A DNA stretch of 64,000 nucleotides. Origin: Spodoptera frugiperda. Taxonomy: Eukaryota; Arthropoda; Insecta; Lepidoptera; Noctuidae. Below the pieces are notes generated by a model. It was not told the origin of the DNA. It searched no databases and was given only the letters and a program-made list of their open reading frames with translations. Position numbers and translations under genes: made by a program. The DNA lies in the NCBI RefSeq assembly GCF_023101765.2, contig NC_064214.1, positions 3,416,001-3,480,000 on the forward strand, given 5' to 3'. Shown piece by piece: positions 35,801 to 47,800 of this stretch (positions within the stretch are counted from its first letter, which is position 1; every line of letters begins with the position of its first letter).

Positions 35801-38800
35801 CTTCAGTACACGTGCTTCACTTTAAATTGCACCGCGCACACCGCCCACCCACCGACTACAATGTGGCGCACTATTATAATAAAACTGTGGAATTTATTCC
35901 CATTTTCCATTTAATGTTATTGGAAGTTAAATGTATATGACGATATATCTAAAACATGAATAGCTAGACCACCTAGCCAGATTGTCCAAAAAAAAAACGT
36001 GTAGGTAGACTAGACGTGTAGTAAAATGAAAGTTTCATTGACGAATAGAGACAGTAGAACTTTCATTTAGCAATATTATGCTACAATGGCCCCAGGAGAC
36101 GCTAACACTGCGATATTTAATGAAAGAAAACACGCAATACTAGGTACAGGGTGTTTAAAAAGCTCGTTCGATCCTCGTTGCGATAGCTTGCCAAGTTGTT
36201 CAGCCCCAATTGACCTCTCTCGATGTAAACAAACCGTCCTTCAACCCACAATCAATAGAGTATTCATTTACTCCCTGCGACCTCCAGGAAAATTGGATGA
36301 AATGTGTTATTCCATTACTACGTAAAACTTTGTACTTATCCACTGAAAATATGAACATTTTTACGCCACGTTTTCTATATGCGTGTACTAGTACTACAGG
36401 ATTATGAAAGAGTTATTTTCATTTCATTCTTTGTAGCCTCGAGTAATGTGTAGTACTCGAATCTATTTGAACCTTGAAAATATAAAAATATGTAAACAAT
36501 ATTTACGATGAAACTCATTGCGTGGCGTTAGTATTACTTTTGTTCTTTTCGTAAGAAGTTCGAAGAAGTCTTTCAACAGGTTGGTGTTCGAATAGCGGTT
36601 GTATGTAAACATATACATGGGTACATATGTACCAAAAAACCGAAAACTTGTTTCTTTCTCTACGTCGATTACAGTCTGGTCACGTTTTTGAGCGAGCGGC
36701 AACTTTGTTAATCCTAAATTTCTAAAACACGTGATCTCTAGACCATTTCTAATGGTCTAAATTTTGTTGCTTTTATATTAACGATCCTAAACAAATTAGT
36801 AGGTATCCGCGTTTATTATAAGCAGCTCAACAGGTTTCAGTACAAATTGTGAACATACCTACAGCGGAAAATACAAATTGCTTCAGTCGTGCAAATAAAC
36901 TGAGTATCAGTACGGTCTAACAACGTGATAGGTACATAAAGGGACAAATAATAAAATAACAATGCATGCATTTCTATTGCACGTCATGTTACTGTCCACC
37001 GCTCGTCACATTGCACTGTTAGCGAGCAGCGAAGTCTTTTAGCAAACAAACAATTACATGCTGCAAACAAGGATAGTTATGGACAGAGCATTTATCGGAA
37101 CTGTATTAACTTTTACAAGCAATATAAATAATGATACCTATTTCCTTATAGCAGACTAGTTTCTTACAGCGGCTTTGCCCGCGTTCGCAGTGGACAAGGT
37201 TTGAGTTGACTTGGGTTATCACCCTGTCACCCTAATCCGTTCAGTAGTTTCAGCGTGATTGACGGACAAATACCTAAACAAACTTTCACATTTATAATAT
37301 TAGTCTGATGTATACGGTATTGTTATTTGATAGTTTTACTTAAAATAGTGCTTATTTGGTAAATCATTAAGCTTTTGAGAAGGAAGAAGAGTATAGACGT
37401 TGTAGGATTTTTATCTCACTAAAATGCTCCTGATACTAGTCGCAAGATAGACCTCATTTAAAAGATAACCCTGTTACCTACAACATGCACGTAATGACGT
37501 ATATAAAACATGTCATGTTCAAGTAAAATAGAATTTTATTTCCATTTCATTCCGTATATCATATGATGAAGCACAAAGGACGATGGCAAATGTCGTCATA
37601 TCCTGTGAGTTAATAACATTAATTGAGTATAAGCAAGTATTGTGGAACTCTCCGCAAATTATAGTCGAAAGTACTTAATCCACGGGTTGTTCGTGAATTA
37701 GCTTTTTGTCTGATTGCCTTTCATTTGTATGGGTTGGCACGCAGTGTTGGTTTTCGGCTCTGAACGTCCACCCGGGAAATTACTTTAAAAGGTTTTATTT
37801 TAATTAGTATGATGACACACAAAACCTTTTTGGTCCTTTGAGCACGTCTTGAATTCCACTATTTAACTAAGGAAGCAGTTATTTTCATTAGGTCATTGTT
37901 AGGTCACCCACAAGACCTGATTAAGGTCGCAGGGAACCGTTGGATGCAGGTCGCTTCCGTCCGGCCCATCTGGAAGTCATTGGGAGAGGTCTATGTTCAG
38001 CAGTGGACGTCTTATGGCTGATATGATATGATGATTGTTAGATCTCTTGACGAAGAAGTTTTAGCTGAGGATCTGACATGAATACCTCTAACGAACCCTA
38101 ATAGGTACGGAAATAATATAAAAAGATGGAGTTGATGATGATCATTTTAGAAGCGGAATCGTCTCTAATTATCAACCTCGAATTGCAATTCTGTGTGTCT
38201 GTCACACGCAGAATTCGAGACTTTTAATCTAAAAAGGAATATTGGTAGATTAGATTTAGATTTCAGCCATGATAGTCCTACTGCAGGCCAAAGGCCATCC
38301 TACCTTCCTTCCACTCCTCTCTGTTTAAAGCTTTTTTGCGGCCAATCCTTGGTACATATAGCATAATTAGTAATGAAGTTGTGTCATAGAAACGACTGTA
38401 GTTTACATCTGTACACTGTAGTTATTCTCGGAACATATTTCGGAAGCAGGGTTTATATGCACGGAGAGCTAGTAGCGACCTTACCCAATTCAAAGTCCAG
38501 TTTTAAAATAGCTGTTGCTTAAAGGGCGGGTAAACAGTTACTGATTCGCCTGTGATAAATGATACCTATGATATGAAGTGGTGAAAAATGGGTGTACATT
38601 GTATAGCGGCATTTCGTGCCGTAATGTGCACCTCTGCCTACCGTGACGTTGTATGTATAATATGATACCTATTTGGAAGGAAAAAAATTGAATGCTATTA
38701 ATATCGCTTTTCTTCTCTATTACATGCAATTTGCTAGAAAAGAAAACCATTAAACTCTCATGACTTAATGATTACGGTACATTTAGGGCTCATTTCACCA

Positions 38801-41800
38801 CTGCCAGTTCGTTAGCTTACTTGACTTGACACATCTTTTGAAACCCTATCAGTGGGTGGGTTACTTATCGGTACATATGGCTACTACTACTAAAAATAAT
38901 TACTTTTTAGAAGTCGGTTATTTTTTTTTATTTTATGAAAGAATCGAACGTCAATGATCAACGGAAATTTAACTAGACATGGTGATGTCGTTTCAAAAGT
39001 GCCTAAATAAGGATTGATTGAAATAAATGCTTTGACTTTGACTCTGACTTTGATGTCTTAAAATACATATAACTCAATAATGGTAATTGCTTGCATTATA
39101 TTCATTTGAACATTTTAAATCTTTCGTCTATCAACAACATTAAAGCAGGGACCTAATTGATATCGTCCTACACATGTTTCATGTGGTTCAATGGTAAATA
39201 CAGTTTACCATTGCTACGTAAACAAACATGGTTGGCTGATAATAATAAACACACAACTCCATACAGATTTAATGATTTACAAGAATTATTGCAAATACAC
39301 ACACATTTTGTTGTTCTAAAGCTATGTTCACAGTTCAGTTTGTATTTTGTCGGAGATTATTTAGATGATAGATTATTATACGTAGGTAATATAATTTATT
39401 GTTGTTTCTTTTGGGTATTGAATTTTTAAGGTTATTAAAAATTTATTAACCTACCTATAAATGATGATCGATTTAAATAAAATTCTACTCTGTTGGCATA
39501 TTACAAAAATAATAAGAAATAGATGTAGCGGTTTGGTTGCATCATCATCGTATTTACGCAAGAAATGTAGAAATATGGATTCACATTCACATCTCAAAAA
39601 GGGGAAATACAAATAACAGCCAAATTTGGAAATACCGGTCCCCAAGTTGCTGAACTCTGATTTTGAAATACCAATGAATGAAGAAGCCATTTAATGTTTT
39701 CCTCAAAATATACTTTCGAATTAAAAACAAACTTTTACAAACATTTTTTTTGTTGTCCACAGAATTTCCTGATAGCCATTATCGTGGGGGCTATGGTGGA
39801 CTTCGTAGTCGGCACTATAATGGGGCCGACTAGCGATCAGGAAATAGCCAATGGATTCGTCGGACTAAGCTGTAAGTACTTATAGAACCTATCTTCAAGT
39901 TTCGTGTCTGATGACGTCATACAATTAGTCATTTAGGTACCAGATGATATAATTTGAGGAAAAGTTCTTTATTGTATGATTAAGTGGGAAAATACTGATA
40001 GATACCTTGGAGGTGTGAGCAATAAGGTTACGGTGACCGCTTACAATCAGACAGTCCGTAAGCTTTATGAGTACACCATACTGAGTGTACCATACTTTTA
40101 TAAACTCCTAGTTAGATTAGCTAATATCTACATAAAACATTTCCTTGATCGTCTAATAAAAATAGTGAAAATTCTAATTGAATCGAATAAATCAACCTCC
40201 TAAAAAAAACTCTAGTGAATAGTTTACTCTAGTATAACCTCGGCCTAACATTAGTAACGAATTATAATGTTTATACAACAAGCAGTCAATGTTTATAAGA
40301 GTTTCCTCTCAATTCCAGCGGCCACGCTGTCGGCCAACTTCAAACCAGACTTTCGGTTCAGCGAGGGATTGAACCAGGACTTCTTCAGCGTATTCGCCAT
40401 ATTCTTTCCCTCTGTCACCGGGATACAAGCCGGAGCTAACATTTCTGGAGATTTGAAGGTATGGAATGTATAAAACTTATTTCTTTTTAAAGTTGTTTAG
40501 TTATGTTTGCAATATCTCAAGAAAATAAGCTTAGAAGATAGATTTGTCTTTTCTTTTTTTTTTATTTTTAATGGGTCGACGTTTGGCTGCTATCTCGCCT
40601 GATGGATGGTAAAGCGTAATGAGATAACAAACAATCTATAATTATGAGTTGAGGGATGATTGAATAGTCGAAACAAGTCGGCTATTCTGTAATTGTCAAT
40701 TCGAAGTGAACTCGATCGTGGTCCGTCATGTCATTGGTTGTGAGAATATTCTCAACCAATGACGGGCGAGAATAGCCTCGCTGTTCTTCGGTTTATGAAG
40801 CAGAACCGATCGCAGTAAAGCAAAGTTTAATCTACCTATTATATTTTTATATCTATGAAAAGTTATATCAAAAATACTAAAAACGACATTGTACAGGTAA
40901 CATTATTACCTATAAATAATATTGATTGTTATGATATTATAAACGTCCCCGTAATGAAACAGGAACAGACTGTTCTATATTAAGGGCACTGCTACCACTT
41001 TCGTAATTGTTTCGCGGATATCGTGTTAATTGGTTCTTGGATATACATAGGTACTTCCCTTCTACTATTATTATTATTATATTCCCAGAACACCTTTGTA
41101 GGGCCATCCTACGCCTTTACAAGTAGGTTCCTATTTATTAATATCTAAAGTATGGGTGTATTATTAGTCTATTAAACAATCAATTTTGTTTAACGGAAAA
41201 CTGTCCTGATCATGTACTGCCCTAGATCATAGGTAACACACATAGATACATCGAGATTTCTTTCTTATACTGAAAAAAATATGTGAAACAAAAATTACTA
41301 TGAAATGAATTTCAGTGACCACACCAATACAACCAGTATAAAAAATATGATTAAAGAAGAAATATTAAACAAATAAATAGAATCCCTATTTAAAGCCGGG
41401 GTAGTATATCCGCACGTGGTATTGCAATCGATCCGCGAGCAATGTTTGCGAAGCGGAGCACGCACGCCCAGCGTCCACATCCCTTGGTCCCGTACTCCAT
41501 ACATTCTTTAGCACGTGTATTCAGTGTCATTGACAGCAAACCGTGACGTCATCACTGCTATACGTCACGGGCTTACGGCAAACAAATGAATCATTAAAAT
41601 ACTAACAACATCGACCGATGCTAACTGTCGCACTCAGAGACATTTAATGATTACTTAAACTATTCCTTAGTAACGATTTTGTATCGAAAACCATTTCTAA
41701 GGATTGGATTAAGTAACCATTAAATGACTCTCAGTACGGCGGTAAGACATTTTATTGAAAAAGATGTTCATAAACATGTACTTGTTTGTTTGACAATGAA

Positions 41801-44800
41801 AAATGTAAATAGGTATCTAAGTATATATTTTATAGTGAGTAGACCATAAAACAACGACTGAAATGATATTAAAAAATCAATTAATACTATCAAGAGTTGT
41901 AATGTATAGCCATAAATGCAAATTTGCTATCATCAACATAAATATAATGTTCTTTATTTTATACATTTGTAAAGGATTTGAATATTAATTAGGGATGAAT
42001 ATAAAATGTATTATTATTTAATTTGTATCGGTCTTCTCAAACACGTATTCGTGATGAATGTTTGCACGGGGAAGCACACGCATTGTGCACGTGACGTCAG
42101 TGGCCAGTGTCACTGTGTCACTCTCAGCGCAGCGTGTCATCATAGCTACCCTGAGTGATACGTGACGTCATACCACACAGGACACGGAGGAAAAATATGT
42201 TGACCAAAACTCGATTATTGCATCGCACATACACCTCAATTGTTCTTGGACATGATTTTTGCCCCACATAATTGAGATATTGAAACATCTGCACGATTTG
42301 ATGGGGCAGATTGTCAAAACTGAATCTAGCCAGATTTTGATGCCACTCCGGGGTAATAGTCAATAGCAATGTCAAACAATCGAATCATACAAAGACGTGA
42401 TGCGAGCAGTAACAATATTATTTGAAAGTTCAATTAATGTGTTAAATTCGCGTGGCACAAATCGAATGAAACGAGCTCAACGCGGAGTTCAATTTAATTA
42501 ACCTCGCAATTTTTTCGGTGTCTTGTTCCTTGGCTTGAAGACTCATCGATTCATTAAAATCAATTGATATAGTGTCCGCTGTGAGTCAACTCTATTCCTG
42601 CCAAACGATAAATGATAAACAAGATATACAATAACACTCAATTCTGGGAAAGTAAGTTAGTTCATCGAAGCCGGGACGGGTATTTTTATTTACGGGGCCA
42701 TTCATTTCTTCCCCGTAAATTAAGTTAAATCGGTAGAACACTGTAAATATTATTAAAGAGGATGACTTCATCAATGATTCTTGAAAGGTGATCTTTGGTC
42801 AATTCAAAACTCTTAAAATAAATAATCTAATAAATCACAATTTACTTTAGATAGCCTCCAAAATCTCAAATGAAACACATACTACTTCACACTATTTTTA
42901 CCTTTTGAATTTTATATTTAACTTTTGAATATAAAAATTGGAAAATTTGCAGGACCCAGCGTCTGCCATTCCCAAAGGCACACTACTAGCGCTGCTCATA
43001 TCTATGGTGAGCTATGCATTGATGGTGCTGTTCTCTGGCGGTGGTGCCCTGAGGGACGCCAGTGGGAACCTGACGGACCTGGTATTTGCCAACGGCACTG
43101 TTGTTGACTACAGCGGTTTAGCCAGCTGCATCACTAATAACGGCACTGAATTCAACTGTAAATATGGACTGCACAACAGTTACTCGGTAAGTTTTACAGG
43201 CACATTTATAAGATACGAGATCTAAAATCAAGTAGTTTTTCATTCTCATGCCATTTTCGTAACTGGTTTTGGGCTGAGTCTTAACTAAACTCTGCTCAAT
43301 ATCAGTTCTGCGGAGAGCCTAAATCAAATTGTTTTCCTAATTATTTTTCTTTAGACCAAAATTTAATTCTCCATTATCACCAGGTCATGCAACTGATGTC
43401 GGCTTGGGGTCCATTTATCTACGGTGGTTGTTGGGCAGCCACGTTATCCACTGCTCTGACCAACCTGCTGTCTGTGCCACGTCTCATCCAAGCGCTGGGC
43501 ACCGACCGAATATACCCTGGACTCATTTTCTTCTCCAAGCCCTATGGGAAGTACGGAGAACCATACAGAGGATACGTGCTTACTTTCTTCGTATCCTTGC
43601 TCTTTCTGCTTATTGGTAAGTTGTAGGAGTAAAACAGTGTGTTTTTCAAGTAAACCGTCTTAATTATTTCCTCAAATTCAAAAGCCTTTTTTAAACTTTA
43701 AACTAAACAGAATATTAAATACAATGTATAGAGAGTGTATCTAAATCAAATACATATTTTGTTCCACAGCTGATTTGAACACGATAGCACCGCTGATATC
43801 GAACTTCTACCTCGCATCGTACGCCCTCATTAACTTCTGCACCTTCCACGCGGCACTCGTGCGACCGCTGGGTTGGCGACCTACTTTCAGAGTAAGCACA
43901 ACCATAAATATCATACCTACATTGTTATTCAACGCTAAATTCAATAACAATGAATCATACACAAAAATACAATAAACATCCCAAGGGTTTTCAAGGGTAC
44001 ACAGGTATCACTAACCGACTATTAATCTGAAATCTGATTGCTAATATACCTTATTTTATTTAACCATAATGTCGTTTTTAAATGTATAATCTTATCAAAT
44101 ACTCCTTCACTTTTACGTACATAATACAGTATTCAAAAGTTGAATGAAGCTGCTTTTGATTGAATTTATTCGATAAGTTTCGACTTTAGGCAAGCAACAA
44201 CAAGCATATATACTTAGGTATATTAGCAAACCAGTTTCATTCATTTAAATCCTAAAGATATTCTGCCGAAACGAGGTCAACAGCATTTATTTTAAAAAGA
44301 AAGCTATTTTATCACTTGTAGATTTTTATGTTTCAAAGTTGTTCATCATTTTCCTTTACTTGCAGTATTACAACGTTTGGCTGTCTCTCATCGGGTTCCT
44401 AAGCTGTGTGGCCATCATGCTGCTCATCAGCTGGGTCATGTCCCTAGTGACCTTCGCCATCTTCTTCACTCTCTACCTCATCGTACACTATAGAGATCCT
44501 GGTTAGTATTAAAAGTACTAACTTATCCTTCAACAGGTCTGCTTTTTGTTCTAGTAAATAAAAAAATGTTTTATTTAAAAGTCACAGAAGAAAATAGCTC
44601 TTAACAATGAGCTCCTAGTGCTCTATAAAAGCAATAGTAGTGTTTTAACAACAGCGTCCGTATCACCGCCCACACATGTACGTAGGCTAGGCACCTATGT
44701 ACATATACGTAGTAACTAAGCTAAACCATAAAGTGTAAGTGGAATAACGAGAATAGCCGATGTTGACCCGATCTAAATCCGGACTGGACGTCTGAACTCC

Positions 44801-47800
44801 ATGAATGATTGCATCATTGGCTCCTTACTCGCACATATTTGATGCATATCGGTAACCTCCGTACGTTACAACGTTCCTTTGTATATAATCCCGTTTCCGA
44901 AAGTTATTATAAAACGAATTCTCTACAGTATTGGCGCGTGAACCAATGTGAGTCATTCTGTACAGATTTTGTGAAAGGATTCATTTGTTTTAAACCACGT
45001 GATAACTATACTTATTTTGATGGTAATTTATGCCAATTACGAACGTAAAATCAAAAGTATTTTGTGAGGTTGTCAACAAATGCATCTTCTAAAAATATTT
45101 AAATTAAACGTTTTAGTAACACTGGTTTTACAACATATTTACAGACGTAAACTGGGGTAGCAGTACTCAGGCCCAAATATACAAGACAGCTCTGTCGAGC
45201 GCCTACAACTTGGCGAAGACAGGCGAACATGTGAAGAACTACTGGCCACAATTACTGGTGCTGGCAGGTCGGCCACAGTCGCGACCAGCGTTGGTTGACC
45301 TGGGCAACCTCATCACAAAGGCTGGCTCGCTGATGATAGTGGGAGACATATCACAGGTATCTATATATTAATACGTGATGCAAAAACTTTCGGAACCTTT
45401 TTACGAAAATTGCGCGGACGTAGGAGCATAAAATTTGGTACACTTATAGTTTATGTGTAGGAGAAGTGAAAAATGCTAATATTTTTCAAAAATAATGCTT
45501 ATAAAGTACATTAAATCAATAAATAAAACATTACACACACTACCATGCATAGCATCGTATTTGACAAAATGTCAAAATTGACAGACATTGCGATGATATT
45601 CTCACGTCTCATATGAAAAGAGGTTTCTCATTGAAGGAGGTTTGGTTATTCATGATCCGCCGGAATATATTAATTTGAATTTCACAAAACTAATAGCAAT
45701 TTGTGAAATAAAAATTATCCTTAAACGTATGGAAAGTAGTATTGTAAATTAAATCGTATATGGTCGAATTTCGACCACTACGCGACCACTAGTAGTTAGA
45801 AAACACTAAGCCTAAACATTTCAACGTGCACCGTTAGTCAGATAAGTAATGTAGACACGACTAATTGCAGGAACGCGTGTCATACAAAGAGCGGTCAGTG
45901 CGCTTGCGTGCTGATGCGGAATGGCTGCGGCTACGCAAGGTGCGCGCGTTCTGCTCGCGCGTTCACGGCTTTGGTTTCGAAGCTGGTGCGCGCGCACTCG
46001 TGCAGGCTGCTGGCGTCGGCCGCCTTGCACCCAACGTGCTGCTCATGGGCTACAAGGCTGACTGGACTACCGCACCAGCTGAAGATCTAGTCGCTTACTT
46101 TAATGTGCTGCAGTAAGTTTACCATTCCTTTTTACTCAAGAAATATCACTGTCTATCACAATAACTTGATAAATGTCTATCAATATCACTTGTTCTGTGC
46201 AGTACTGCATTCGAGAGTCGTCTAGCAGTGGCGATAGTGCGTGTATGCGGCGGACTGGACTACGGTGCACTGAGTGCTGAGACGGCAGCCAGCAGCTCGC
46301 TGACGGGCACGTCGAGCGGGTCGCACGACGAGCTGCGCGTGCGGCGCGCGCCACTCATCATGCACGCGGACTCCGACCTCGACATCACGCGCGCCGCCAG
46401 CGCCGACCAGCCGCGACACAACCTCTCCAGTACGTTGTCTCTAGATGCTACTGATAGTAAGTACTGCACACCCAACTCTGGATGGTGGTGGTACTAGCTT
46501 ATCTAATACAGTCCTTAGAATTAATAGATATAAGATACAGCTGCCAACATTCATGGAATCATCAGGACACATTATTAAAGAGTAAGTACTTACTTTTAAT
46601 AAGGCCGATATACATGACTTTTATTTACGACGCAATAAAAGTAAGTATGAGTAACTAAAAACCTAACATTTTCCGGAATTGTTCCGGTAAAACACAACAG
46701 CACAAGGACGTGCTGTTCATTACTAAAGGTCACGCACACGATTTCCGCTGATCATTTTCCTTATCAAATGTTTCTGCACAGGTATACTGACGTTGTCGAC
46801 ATCACGGTCGTTCACGATATCCGAAACCAACAGCACGAAAGAACGAAAGAAGAAAGACAAGAAGAATGATATGCACAGACAGATTGTGTACAACACGTCC
46901 ACTGGCTTGGAGTTGTCCAAAGACCAGTTGTCACAGATGACAATATTCCAAAGGAAGCAGGTAAATTACCAACTCATGAGATCATTTATTATTATACTAG
47001 CTACTTCCGCGCGGTTTCACCCGCTCTGCTCGGCTCCTATTGGTCATAGCGTGATGTTTTATAGCCTATAACCTTCCTCGATAAATGCGCTATCCAGCAC
47101 AAAAAGAATTATTCAAATCGAACCAGTAGTTTCTGAGATTAGCGCGTTCAAACAAACAAAGAAACAAACAAACTCTTCAGCTTTATAATATTAGTATAGT
47201 ATTAGTATAGTATAGATAAAAAAAAATAACCGCTACTACTAAACAACAGAATTTCATTTCTCACGACAAATACTAAATTCTCGAATATTTATCCAGGAGG
47301 CAGGTACCTTGGACGTGTGGTGGTTGTACGATGATGGTGGGCTGACGATCCTGCTGCCCTACATTATCTCGCAGCGTTCCACTTGGGGTAACTGCAAGCT
47401 GAGGATCTTCGCGCTCGCCAACAGACTGCACGAGATGGAGCTTGAAGAGAGAAAGTAAGTAATAGAAAGTACATGGTATTTTGAACATCACAATTACATT
47501 CAGGAATCAATGTCCACGAAATATTCCAATATTTAAAACTTTTATTTTCTAGTATGGCTAACTTACTGGCGAAGTTCCGCATAGACTACTCTTCACTAAC
47601 GATGGTGCAGGACATCACAGACCCGCCGCAGCCCGAAACCACGAAACTTTTTGAAGATATTACCAAAAAGTTTACTGAAGAATCTGCCAATCCAGGTAAG
47701 GGTGATAACAATTTATTAGTTGAAAAATATTGTTGAAGGTTGTTATTTTAGGAAGACTCAATAGTTGAATGGGGTTTTGCACAGGGGGTAACTACTTTAT

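Larger units (their letters stand above)
35277..39762 (+). other. NKCC-A intron 5
   Basis: 4.5-kb AT-rich intron with several transposon remnants (37150-37316, 37907-38040, 38250-38370 and 38568-38645). The remaining open frames are short and unsupported. Confidence 0.6.
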
